52,643 bases of DNA from assembly GCF_020686945.1 (NCBI RefSeq), contig NZ_JAJEPR010000023.1, positions 1 through 52,643 on the forward strand. Direction: 5' to 3'. Shown here in pieces: positions 25,229 to 34,037 of the stretch. Each line of letters opens with the position of its first letter. Position 1 is the stretch's first letter. A program made the position numbers and the translations under genes. The stretch is from Limivivens faecihominis (lineage in GTDB: Bacteria > Bacillota > Clostridia > Lachnospirales > Lachnospiraceae). The notes under the pieces were generated by a model, which saw only the letters and a program-made list of their open reading frames with translations, did no database searches and was not told the DNA's origin.

Positions 25229-26122
25229 ATGAATCGGAAAAAAACATCGATGGGAAGAAAAGTCTTTCTGGCAGTGGATGTGATCGTGATCCTGCTTTTA
25301 TGCCTGATCTGTATGGTGCCGCTTTTGAATCTGCTGGCCTATTCCTTCAGTGCCTCTCAGCCCATCATTGAAAATAAAGTTTTTCTCTGGCCGAAGGAGT
25401 TCACACTGAAAGCTTATCAGTATGTGCTGGAGAGTAAAGAATTCTGGAGTTCTGTTTCTGTGAGTGTTAAAAGGGTTTTACTGGGTGTTCCGCTGAATAC
25501 GCTGCTGACGATCCTGGTGGCCTATCCGTTATCCAAAGATGAAAGACAGTTCAAAGCCCGGAAATATTATGTGGCTTATATGCTCACGGTCATGCTTTTT
25601 AACGGTGGTCTGATGCCCACCTATTACATTGTCTCCAAGACAAAGCTGATCGATACCGTGTGGGCGCTGATCATCCCGGGAGCAGTTCCTATTTTCAACT
25701 GCATCGTTCTTATGAACTTTTTCCGCGGGATCCCGTCAGAACTGGAGGAATCGGCAAAGCTGGACGGAGCCAGCCAGTGGCAGATTTTATGGCGGATCTT
25801 TATTCCCATATCCAAGCCGTCTCTGGCAACGATCATTTTGTTCAGCCTGATCAATCACTGGAATTCCTGGTTTGACGGCCTGATCTATTCCAACCATACC
25901 ACCAATTATCCGCTTCAGTCTTATCTTCAGACTCTGGTCACTTCCACAACGGAGATCCTGGCGCAGGGAGATGTAAAGGCGATCGCAAAGTTAGTGGATA
26001 TCAACGATACGAATATGAAGGCAGCACAGATCTTTATTTCAGTCATCCCGCTGATGCTGATCTATCCCTTCCTTCAGAAATATTTTACGACAGGGCTTAC
26101 GATGGGAAGCGTGAAAGGATAA
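25229..26122 (+). CDS. ABC transporter permease, LplC/YtcP-like
   Basis: 297 residues, about six membrane helices (VDVIVILLLCLICMVPLLNLL near the start), EAA loop IPSELEESAKLDGASQWQI. The C-terminus LQKYFTTGLTMGSVKG is the hallmark ending of this permease group. ATG at 25229 follows AGGAGGTG by eight bases; the open frame begins earlier at a GTG inside the preceding gene and is rejected. The rhamnosidase gene starts three bases after its stop. Confidence 0.95.
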   Translation: MNRKKTSMGRKVFLAVDVIVILLLCLICMVPLLNLLAYSFSASQPIIENKVFLWPKEFTLKAYQYVLESKEFWSSVSVSVKRVLLGVPLNTLLTILVAYPLSKDERQFKARKYYVAYMLTVMLFNGGLMPTYYIVSKTKLIDTVWALIIPGAVPIFNCIVLMNFFRGIPSELEESAKLDGASQWQILWRIFIPISKPSLATIILFSLINHWNSWFDGLIYSNHTTNYPLQSYLQTLVTSTTEILAQGDVKAIAKLVDINDTNMKAAQIFISVIPLMLIYPFLQKYFTTGLTMGSVKG

Positions 26123-26125
26123 AAA

Positions 26126-28741
26126 ATGAGACCGATCGATATCAAAATTCAAAACACAGCAGTCCGGGAAGGAATCGTAGAAGCTCTGGTGATCTGTTGG
26201 AAATTTTCTGAAAGAGATGCAGGAAAACGGCAGGCCGCCTGCCGGATCCTTTTAAAAAGGCCGGATGGCGGGTGCCTGTACGACACGGGGACACTGGAGA
26301 CCGGAAAGCAGAACGGACACCGGCTGGAGCTTTCTTTTCAAACACATATCCGCTTCTTTGCAGAAGTAGAGATTACGGATACAGAGGGAAAAACGGAAAG
26401 CGGACGCTCAGAGATTTATGTAAGCGGCATTGCCCCGGAAAAGACTCCGGAGAAGAACTGGATCGGAAACGGGACGGGAGACCCGTTCTATGCCCTTCGT
26501 TTTCTTGAACCGGGAAAGAAACTGAAAAACGCATACTGCTCCGCAGCAGCGACAGGCCAGTATGAGCTTCGGATCAACGGAAAACTGCCGGATGACAGTG
26601 TGCTTAACGGTTCCTGGACGGATTTTCACAAACGGATCCATTACCGGACGTTCGAGGTCACCGCTCTTTTAAAGGAAGGACGGAACTGTCTTTCCATGGA
26701 GGCTGGAAATGGCTGGTACTATGGAAAATGCAAGGACGGGCGGTATTTTTACACCATGGATAAAGGCTATGAGGCCTTTGGAGACAAGCTGGGAGTAAAT
26801 GTTTTTCTGACACTGGAGTATGAGGACGGCACCCGGGAAGAGGTAGTGACGGATGAAAGCTGGAGGATCCTGGAAAGTCCGGTGACTTATACGAATATTT
26901 ATGGTTCGGAGGACTTTGACAGCAGAAAAGAGAACACTTACTGGCTGTTTTCACCGGAAGAGGAAGAAAAGCTGGCGAAGGCTGCATTTCTGGAAGACGG
27001 TCCGAAGCTTGGGACGCTGGAGCCTATGCTTTATGCTCCGGTCAAAGTTATCCGGGCTTATGAAGGAAAACTGGCAGCAGAGGAGGCGGATGGAAGCCGG
27101 ATCTATGATCTTGGCCAGAATATGGCTTTCCTTTTTGAGCTTCGGGTGAAGGGAACCTGCGGCCAGAAACTTCGTCTCCAGTGTGCGGAAAACTGGAAAG
27201 CGGGAGAGTCCTTCCATCCCATGACAAATTCCTGGTGCGAGGAGACACTTTCCGGAGAGACAGAGTGTTTTGCACCAAAGTTTACCTATCTCGCGGGCCG
27301 CTATGTAAAGGTGGAATTTTTGCAGGAAGCAGGGGAGGAAAAGCCGGAGGTTTTGTATCTGCGGGGCTGTCAGATCAGCAGTTCTGTGGAGCGGACCGGA
27401 GAGTTTTACTGCTCGGATGTCCGTTATGCCGAGATTCAGAACCTGATAGAAAATTCAATCCGGAATAATCTTCAGCATGTCCATACGGACTGCCCCACGG
27501 CAGAACGGCTGGGATGGCAGGAACCGAACCACCTCATGGCACCTTCCATCATGTATACTTATGATGTGGAACCGTTCTGGGAAAAGATTGAGTGGGACCA
27601 GTGTGACAGCCAGTACCCGAAAGGGGAAAAGGATGTGGATCACGGTGCGTTTCCCCATACTTACGAGGCAGGACTTCTGCCGTCGATCGCTCCCCGCTAC
27701 GCCCGTTTCCTGGTGGATGGCGGAGACGGAAGCTTCTGGGATATCATTCCCTGGGGCAGCAGCCTGGTCATGGGGTTAAAGGAGAGGGAGCGCTTCTACG
27801 GAGAGAAAAAGGATGCCGGGGACTTTTATGAATTTATCCGGAAATATACCGATTACCAGTATGAGAAATATCTCAGCTATGCCTCTGTTTATGGAAAGAA
27901 AGAAGGCGTCTGCTTTTTAAGACAGGGCCTGGGTGACTGGGGAACCTGGAGAAAAGAGGACAATTCCAGGGAAAATATTGAGACGGCCTACTTTTACCGG
28001 AATCTTCTCCTGACAGCGGAACTGGCAGGTCGCACTGGCAGGAAAACAGACCAGAAAAAGTACGAAATACTGGCGGAAGACTGTAAGGAGCAGTATAATA
28101 ATTTGTTATTAAAGAAACATCCGGTAACCGGAGAATGGTACTACCAGTCCTGGGAAAGCGATGATGACGGGATCATTCAGGGAAATCAGGCAGTACCTTT
28201 ACAGTTTGGTCTGGTACCTGAGGATAAGAAAGCTTCGGTGGAAAAGAGCTTTCTGGAGTCGGTGAAGGAACACCGTTTTCTGGCCGGTGAGATTGCCCTG
28301 CCCTATATTTTCCGGACCCTGGGAGAACTGGGGGAGATGGATATTGTCCATGATATGATCCTTCAGAAGGAGCATCCCAGCTATTACCGTTTTGTGGAAA
28401 AGGGCGAGACCTGTCTTCCGGAGTTCTGGAGTGACGAGGCCAGAAGCAGGGATCATGATATGATGGGAAGTATACTGGAGTGGTTTTACCGTTATGTGGC
28501 GGGAATCTCCTCGGAAGACGGCTACTCTTCCATACGGATCGAACCCAGGCTTCCAAAAGCACTTGACTGGGCAGAGTGCCGTTATCAGAGCCTTACGGGG
28601 CTTGTGGAGGTCAGCGTCCGCAGGAAAGAGGGCGGACGGCTGGAAGTGAGCTGCCGGATCCCAGCGAACACCGTGGGAACGCTGGAAGTCAACGGAAAAG
28701 CTGTGGTCCTCACGGGAGGAATCACCTACCGGGTTTCCTGA
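26126..28741 (+). CDS. Glycoside hydrolase family 78 alpha-L-rhamnosidase
   Basis: 871 residues with no signal peptide, hence cytoplasmic. The N-terminal ~150 residues form a beta domain, then the rhamnosidase N domain (YELRINGKLPDDSVLNGSWT, MEAGNGWYYGK), the concanavalin-like domain, and the (alpha/alpha)6 barrel with HTDCPTAERLGWQEPNHLM, PSIAPRYARF, WDIIPWGSS and LGDWGTWRKE, matching GH78 catalytic blocks; acidic residues in these blocks carry the acid and base. It removes terminal alpha-L-rhamnose from imported oligosaccharides. Location directly after the permeases, three bases away, implies that rhamnosylated glycans are the transported substrate. Confidence 0.9.
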   Translation: MRPIDIKIQNTAVREGIVEALVICWKFSERDAGKRQAACRILLKRPDGGCLYDTGTLETGKQNGHRLELSFQTHIRFFAEVEITDTEGKTESGRSEIYVSGIAPEKTPEKNWIGNGTGDPFYALRFLEPGKKLKNAYCSAAATGQYELRINGKLPDDSVLNGSWTDFHKRIHYRTFEVTALLKEGRNCLSMEAGNGWYYGKCKDGRYFYTMDKGYEAFGDKLGVNVFLTLEYEDGTREEVVTDESWRILESPVTYTNIYGSEDFDSRKENTYWLFSPEEEEKLAKAAFLEDGPKLGTLEPMLYAPVKVIRAYEGKLAAEEADGSRIYDLGQNMAFLFELRVKGTCGQKLRLQCAENWKAGESFHPMTNSWCEETLSGETECFAPKFTYLAGRYVKVEFLQEAGEEKPEVLYLRGCQISSSVERTGEFYCSDVRYAEIQNLIENSIRNNLQHVHTDCPTAERLGWQEPNHLMAPSIMYTYDVEPFWEKIEWDQCDSQYPKGEKDVDHGAFPHTYEAGLLPSIAPRYARFLVDGGDGSFWDIIPWGSSLVMGLKERERFYGEKKDAGDFYEFIRKYTDYQYEKYLSYASVYGKKEGVCFLRQGLGDWGTWRKEDNSRENIETAYFYRNLLLTAELAGRTGRKTDQKKYEILAEDCKEQYNNLLLKKHPVTGEWYYQSWESDDDGIIQGNQAVPLQFGLVPEDKKASVEKSFLESVKEHRFLAGEIALPYIFRTLGELGEMDIVHDMILQKEHPSYYRFVEKGETCLPEFWSDEARSRDHDMMGSILEWFYRYVAGISSEDGYSSIRIEPRLPKALDWAECRYQSLTGLVEVSVRRKEGGRLEVSCRIPANTVGTLEVNGKAVVLTGGITYRVS

Positions 28742-28827
28742 AAAAAGAAAGAGGCGCAGGGGAGCGGATATTGCCTGAAAAGAGGAGCCGGCTGTGAAAT
28801 ACTGAGAAACTGACAGGGGGATAAGAG

Positions 28828-30993
28828 ATGAACAATACATTCAAACCATATGTGACGCCGGTGGTCCTGCAAAATCATCTGCATCTCGGCGGGAAAAATG
28901 CCAAAGGAGACAGCCTTGCCGTCAACAGTCTTTACTTGGAGCGGCAGGGACGGCCCTGGATCGGGATCATGGGAGAGTTTCATTATTTCCGCTATGCCAG
29001 GGAGGACTGGAAAACGGAGCTCTTAAAGATGAAGGCCGGAGGCATTGAACTGGTGGCGACCTATGTGCCCTGGCTCTGCCACGAGGAAGAGGAAGGCGTT
29101 TTCGACTTTGAGGGACAGAATGATCTGCGTGCCTTTGTAACGCTTATCGGGGAACTGGGGATGGAGGCTGCGGTGCGGATCGGACCCTGGGTCCACGGAG
29201 AACTGCGGAACGGCGGTTTCCCGGACTGGCTTTTGAAAAAGCCTTTTCCTCTTCGGAATGGAAATCCGGGGTTTATGCAGGAAGTGGAAAGCTGGTACCG
29301 GATCGTGGCAAAACAGCTGGATGGCCTCTACTTTAAGGACAGCGGTCCCATTCTGGCGATCCAGCTGGAAAATGAGATGCCCGATGACGCGGAATATCTG
29401 AAAAAGCTGAAAGAGCTGGCGATAAAATGTGGGATGGAAGTGCCGCTTTATACGGTGACGGGCTGGAACAGCACCGGCGGGGCAAAAATTCCCGTGGATG
29501 AGGTGCTGCCGCTGTTTGGTGGTTACTGCGGCGCTCCCTGGGAGCAGAGTACGGAGGAACTTCCGCCATCCACTCACTACTTTTTCACCGGAATCCGGAA
29601 TGATTCCTCTATCGGAAAAGATCTGCAGCAGATGAAAGCGGCAGACGGCTGGCAGCTGCCCTATGAGCGTTATCCTTTCGCTGACTGTGAGCTTGGCGGA
29701 GGTTTGCAGAATACCTGGCACCGAAGGTATCAGGTGCAGGGCATGGATATCTATGCGATGGCTCTCTGTGGTTTGGGGGAGGGTGTCAACCTTCTGGGAT
29801 ATTATATGTACCATGGCGGTACGAACCGGATGGGAAAATTATCCTCCTTTCAGGAATCGAGGGCTACGGGCTATCCCAACGACTGCCCGGTGCTGTCCTA
29901 TGATTTCCAGGCGCCGCTTTCTGAATACGGGGAAGTGCGGGAACAGTACCGGCTCCTGAATCTTCTGCATCTTTTTCTGAAGGATTATGGGGAATGCTTT
30001 GCGAAGATGACCTATGTGCCGGCCGGCGTTTCGCCGGGGCTGATGGACACGGAGAAGCTCCGCAGTGCTCTGCGTACGGATGGAACGGGCGGTTTTGTTT
30101 TTGTGAACCACTATCAGCGTAGGACAAGGCTGAAGGATGTGGAACAGGCGGTGTTTGAGGTGGAGAGCCGGAATGAGAACGGCACCTGTGAGACGATCCG
30201 TTTTCCTGCACTGGATATCTGTGGGGAGGTGAGCTTTTTCCTGCCTTATAAAATGGATCTGGCAGGAGCAGAGCTTACCTGGGCCACAGCCCAGCCTCTT
30301 TGCCGGGAAGGAAACACCTTCTTTTTCCTGGAGATTCCCGGAATGGAACCGGTGTACTGTTTGGATGGCAAAGAATTTTCGGTGAAGACCGGGCGGGAGG
30401 CATTCCGGATTCTGGAAAAGAAAATTTCCATTGTGACCTTAAACCTGTCGGATGCCCGCTTTTTGCGGCGGCTGGATGGGAAACTCTATCTGGGTGAAGG
30501 CTGTGACCTTTATTTGGAGGACGGGACACTCCGTTCTGTGGAAGCGGGAGAACAGAAGGCATTTGTCTGGGAAAACGGGGCATTTCAGTCCTGTTCGGTG
30601 CAGGCGGAAGAAACGGGCTGTGAGGAAGCTCCGCGTCTGACTGCCGAAACAGGGGATGTTAGCTGTCGATCCAATGATTCCGTCTGCATGCTGACAAAGC
30701 TTTCTGATTCTCCTTTCACGCTTACCGGCCCCGGCTTGGAGGAAGTGCTCCTTTCCGCGCCCGGTCCGCTGGACTGGTACCGGCTGACGGTCCCGGATCC
30801 TTATGGCTTTGTTTCTTTGGAGCTTCCCTGCGACATCATGCAGCTTTACACCGATGGCACGCTTACTGCGGATGATTTTTATCACGGTGTTCCCTGGCGG
30901 CTGCCGAAGAAGCTCCTTTTCGGGAAGGAATGTTACGTTGTCACCACAACAACAGAACAGAATATATATCGGGAACGTCCGCTTTACCGATGA
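28828..30993 (+). CDS. Glycoside hydrolase family 35 beta-galactosidase
   Basis: 721 residues, no signal peptide. The TIM barrel is clear: WIGIMGEFHYFRYAREDW at the start, GPWVHGELRNGGFPDWLL, ILAIQLENEM with the likely acid/base Glu183, and YYMYHGGTNRMGK. The nucleophile Glu is probably in DCELGGGLQ. The C-terminal half (~400-721) is beta-rich and less conserved. Family members release terminal beta-galactose. With GH78 upstream, the locus would trim rhamnose- and galactose-bearing oligosaccharides such as pectin side chains or plant glycosides (inference). A strong terminator begins five bases after the stop. Confidence 0.9.
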   Translation: MNNTFKPYVTPVVLQNHLHLGGKNAKGDSLAVNSLYLERQGRPWIGIMGEFHYFRYAREDWKTELLKMKAGGIELVATYVPWLCHEEEEGVFDFEGQNDLRAFVTLIGELGMEAAVRIGPWVHGELRNGGFPDWLLKKPFPLRNGNPGFMQEVESWYRIVAKQLDGLYFKDSGPILAIQLENEMPDDAEYLKKLKELAIKCGMEVPLYTVTGWNSTGGAKIPVDEVLPLFGGYCGAPWEQSTEELPPSTHYFFTGIRNDSSIGKDLQQMKAADGWQLPYERYPFADCELGGGLQNTWHRRYQVQGMDIYAMALCGLGEGVNLLGYYMYHGGTNRMGKLSSFQESRATGYPNDCPVLSYDFQAPLSEYGEVREQYRLLNLLHLFLKDYGECFAKMTYVPAGVSPGLMDTEKLRSALRTDGTGGFVFVNHYQRRTRLKDVEQAVFEVESRNENGTCETIRFPALDICGEVSFFLPYKMDLAGAELTWATAQPLCREGNTFFFLEIPGMEPVYCLDGKEFSVKTGREAFRILEKKISIVTLNLSDARFLRRLDGKLYLGEGCDLYLEDGTLRSVEAGEQKAFVWENGAFQSCSVQAEETGCEEAPRLTAETGDVSCRSNDSVCMLTKLSDSPFTLTGPGLEEVLLSAPGPLDWYRLTVPDPYGFVSLELPCDIMQLYTDGTLTADDFYHGVPWRLPKKLLFGKECYVVTTTTEQNIYRERPLYR

Positions 30994-30997
30994 TCAG

Positions 30998-31040
30998 ATC
31001 CGTTTTTCCGGAGAAAAAATTCCCGGAAAAACGGATTTTT
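30998..31040 (+). terminator. Terminator of the carbohydrate operon
   Basis: ATCCGTTTTTCCGG pairs perfectly with CCGGAAAAACGGAT, followed by TTTT. It closes the sugar locus immediately upstream of the prmA promoter. Confidence 0.95.
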
Positions 31041-31052
31041 AAAATGCTCCCA

Positions 31053-31081
31053 TTGACAATTCCCGTCACCTGGGTGATAAT
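31053..31081 (+). promoter_or_regulatory. Sigma-A promoter of prmA with an internal palindrome
   Basis: TTGACA (31053-31058), 17 bases, GATAAT (31076-31081). The spacer carries the palindrome TCACC-TG-GGTGA (31066-31077), touching the -10, which could be a repressor site. No regulator is recognised. Confidence 0.75.
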
Positions 31082-31126
31082 TGATTAGTTAGAGTAGTGA
31101 CCGTGAAAAGAAAGGAATTTATTTTT

Positions 31127-32083
31127 ATGAAATGGAAAAAATTTACCTTAAAGACTTTATCAGAAGTGGAGGATATTGTGATCTCCACGCTGGCAGAAGC
31201 AGGTGTGGAAGGCGTTGAGATCGAGGACAAGGTTCCTCTGACTGAATCCGATAAGCAGCAGATGTTTGTGGATATCCTGCCGGAAGGTCCCAAGGATGAC
31301 GGCATCGCTTATCTGAATTTCTATGTGGAAGAGGATACGGATGAGACGGAGCTTCTTGAGCGGGTAAAGGCAGAGCTGGATGATCTCAGAAACTTTATGG
31401 ATATCGGTGAGTGCACGATCACGGCTTCAGAGACAGAAGATAAGGACTGGATCAACAACTGGAAACAGTATTTTCATCAGTTCTATGTGGATGATATTCT
31501 CATCATTCCTTCCTGGGAGCAGGTGAAACCGGAAGATGAGAGCAAAATGATCATTCATATCGATCCGGGAACAGCCTTTGGAACCGGTATGCATGAGACC
31601 ACACAGCTTTGCATGCGTCAGCTGAAAAAACATGTGACTTCCGAGACAGAGCTTCTCGATGTAGGGACCGGAAGCGGCATTCTGTCCATCGTTGCTTTAA
31701 AACTGGGAGCGAAGCATGCCGTCGGAACCGATCTGGATCCCTGCGCCATCAGTGCGACAAAAGAGAATCTGGAAGCCAATGCGATCCCGGAAGGTTCTAT
31801 GGACGTCATGATCGGAAATATTATCGATGACAAAGAAGTACAGGATGCGGCTGGCTACGACAAGTATGACATCGTGACGGCAAATATTCTGGCTGATGTA
31901 CTGGTTCCTCTGACTCCGGTGATCATCCATCACATGAAAAAAGGCGGTATCTATATTACCTCCGGTATCATCGATGATAAAGAGGAAACGGTTGTGGAAG
32001 CAGTGAAAAAAGCAGGTCTTACGGTTCTGGAGGTGACCCATCAGGGAGAGTGGGTATCCGTCACTGCAAGAAAGGATTTTTAA
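31127..32083 (+). CDS. prmA: Ribosomal protein L11 methyltransferase
   Basis: 318 residues. The N-terminal substrate domain (WKKFTLKTLSEVEDIVIST) is followed by the Rossmann methyltransferase domain with DPGTAFGTGMHETT, LLDVGTGSGILSIVALKLGA (SAM site) and IVTANILADVLVPL, which replaces the usual NPPY-type motif of PrmA. It methylates L11 using SAM. I use ATG at 31127, ten bases after AAAGGAA; the frame is open 30 bases further. It normally follows dnaJ in Firmicutes; here a 12-kb sugar locus lies between. Confidence 0.96.
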   Translation: MKWKKFTLKTLSEVEDIVISTLAEAGVEGVEIEDKVPLTESDKQQMFVDILPEGPKDDGIAYLNFYVEEDTDETELLERVKAELDDLRNFMDIGECTITASETEDKDWINNWKQYFHQFYVDDILIIPSWEQVKPEDESKMIIHIDPGTAFGTGMHETTQLCMRQLKKHVTSETELLDVGTGSGILSIVALKLGAKHAVGTDLDPCAISATKENLEANAIPEGSMDVMIGNIIDDKEVQDAAGYDKYDIVTANILADVLVPLTPVIIHHMKKGGIYITSGIIDDKEETVVEAVKKAGLTVLEVTHQGEWVSVTARKDF

Positions 32084-32087
32084 CAGC

Positions 32088-32831
32088 ATGCATCATTTTT
32101 TTGTGGAACCGTCTCAGATTCAGGGAAATCACATTTTCATAGACGGGCCGGATGTGAATCATATTAGAAATGTGCTCCGCATGAATCCCGGAGAGGAAGT
32201 CAATGTGACAGACGGCACCGGAGAGAAGGTTTACCGCTGTGCCATTGCCGCCATCGGGGAAGAGAAGGTGGAACTGAACATTATGTGGGCGCAGGAAAAA
32301 GGCATGGAGCTCCCTTCCAAGATCTATCTCTTTCAGGGATTGCCGAAGAGTGACAAGATGGAGCTCATCATCCAGAAGGCCGTGGAACTGGGTGTTTATG
32401 AGATCATACCCATGGCTACGGCCCGGGCGGTGGTAAAGCTGGATCAGAAAAAAGCAGCAGCCAAGGTGAAACGCTGGCAGGCGATTTCTGAAAGCGCAGC
32501 CAAGCAGTCCAAACGGCTTCTGATACCGGAAGTGAAAGAGCCGGTGAAATTTTCCGAGGCACTGAAACTCGCTTCTGACCTGGATGTACGGCTGATCCCG
32601 TACGAACTGGCAGAAGGGATGGACGGGACGCGCCGGATCATCCAGTCTGTGAAACCGGGGCAGTCTGTGGCTGTTTTTATCGGCCCGGAAGGCGGTTTTG
32701 AAGAAGCAGAGGTGGAACTGGCAAAAGAAGCCGGTTTTCAGGCGATCACTCTTGGAAGACGTATTTTAAGAACAGAAACAGCAGGAATGACGGTTCTTTC
32801 TATTCTGATGTATCAGCTGGAAGAAAACTGA
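32088..32831 (+). CDS. rsmE: 16S rRNA (uracil-1498-N3)-methyltransferase
   Basis: 247 residues. N-terminal PUA-like domain (HHFFVEPSQI, HIRNVLRMNPGEEV) and C-terminal SPOUT domain with the knotted SAM site FIGPEGGFEEAEVELAKEAG and LGRRILRTETAGMTVLSIL. All RsmE signatures are present. It starts four bases after prmA and is co-transcribed with it, the usual prmA-rsmE pair. Confidence 0.96.
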   Translation: MHHFFVEPSQIQGNHIFIDGPDVNHIRNVLRMNPGEEVNVTDGTGEKVYRCAIAAIGEEKVELNIMWAQEKGMELPSKIYLFQGLPKSDKMELIIQKAVELGVYEIIPMATARAVVKLDQKKAAAKVKRWQAISESAAKQSKRLLIPEVKEPVKFSEALKLASDLDVRLIPYELAEGMDGTRRIIQSVKPGQSVAVFIGPEGGFEEAEVELAKEAGFQAITLGRRILRTETAGMTVLSILMYQLEEN

Positions 32832-32854
32832 AATCCTGGAAGGAGATAGAAATT

Positions 32855-34015
32855 TTGGAAGCATATCTGGATAATTCCGCCACAACCTGGTGTACTGAGC
32901 ATGTGCGTGATGTGGTGGTAAAGACAATGATGGAGGATTACGGAAACCCTTCCTCCAAGCATACAAAAGGAATGGAAGCGGAGAAGTACCTCCGGGAGAG
33001 CCGGGAGATCATCGCGAAGACCCTGAAAGTCAATGAAAAAGAGATCTTTTTTACCTCCGGCGGAACGGAGAGCGATAACTGGGCCCTCATTGGAACGGCC
33101 ATGGCCAACCGTCGCGCCGGAAAACACATCATCACGACGGCCATTGAGCATGCGGCAGTCTTACAGCCCATGCTGTATCTGCAGGAGCAGGGCTTTGAGG
33201 TGACGTTTCTTCCGGTGGATGAGACGGGACTGATCAGTCTCGAGGATCTGAAAGAGGCCCTTCGGGAGGATACGATTCTCGTTTCCATCATGTATGTGAA
33301 CAATGAAGTGGGAGCAAGGGAGCCTGTCGAAGAAGCAGCAGAACTGGTACACAGACTGGCACCGAAAGCCTGGTTCCATACGGATGCCATCCAGGCTTAC
33401 GGAAAATATCAGATCCGTCCGAAAAAAGCAGGCATCGATCTGCTCTCCGTCAGCGGCCATAAGATCCATGGTCCTAAGGGAAGCGGTTTTCTCTACATCA
33501 ATGAGAAAGTGAAGATTCATCCCCTGATCCTGGGCGGCGGCCAGCAGAAGGGCATGCGTTCCGGTACGGACAATGTACCCGGGATCGCAGGACTGGGAGC
33601 AGCGGCAGCAGACTGCTATAAAGATTTTGAAGAAAAACAGAAGAAGCTGAGAGCACTCAGGAATTATTTTATAGAAGAAGTGGAAAAGCTTCCGGATATC
33701 CAGGTGAATGGTCCGAAGGAAGAAGAAAAAGCGGCGCCTCAGATCGTCAGCGTCAGCTTCCGTGGTGTGCGGAGTGAGGTGCTTCTGCACGCACTGGAGG
33801 AACGGGGCATTTATGTCTCTTCCGGCTCTGCCTGCTCTTCCAACAAGAAACTGCCGGTGAGCGCAGTATTGAAAGAAATCCATCTGGAATCCGATCTTCT
33901 GGATTCCACACTCCGTTTCAGCTTCTGCAATGAGACGACAAAGGAAGAACTGGATTACTGTCTGGAGAATCTGAAAGAACTGCTTCCGGTGCTGAGAAAA
34001 TACGCAAGACACTGA
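32855..34015 (+). CDS. Cysteine desulfurase (NifS/IscS family, ThiI partner)
   Basis: 386 residues. EAYLDNSATT at the N-terminus, GGTESDN and IEHAAVLQ around the PLP site, SVSGHKIHGPKG with the PLP lysine at ~203, and SSGSACSS with the persulfide cysteine at ~327. The long loop around that Cys places it in the group that serves ThiI and other acceptors. TTG start at 32855 after AAGGAGATAGAAATT. thiI follows 22 bases later, so this enzyme most likely feeds sulfur to tRNA 4-thiouridine, as NifZ does in Bacillus. Confidence 0.93.
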   Translation: MEAYLDNSATTWCTEHVRDVVVKTMMEDYGNPSSKHTKGMEAEKYLRESREIIAKTLKVNEKEIFFTSGGTESDNWALIGTAMANRRAGKHIITTAIEHAAVLQPMLYLQEQGFEVTFLPVDETGLISLEDLKEALREDTILVSIMYVNNEVGAREPVEEAAELVHRLAPKAWFHTDAIQAYGKYQIRPKKAGIDLLSVSGHKIHGPKGSGFLYINEKVKIHPLILGGGQQKGMRSGTDNVPGIAGLGAAAADCYKDFEEKQKKLRALRNYFIEEVEKLPDIQVNGPKEEEKAAPQIVSVSFRGVRSEVLLHALEERGIYVSSGSACSSNKKLPVSAVLKEIHLESDLLDSTLRFSFCNETTKEELDYCLENLKELLPVLRKYARH

Positions 34016-34037
34016 GAATTATTAGAGGAGAAACTGC

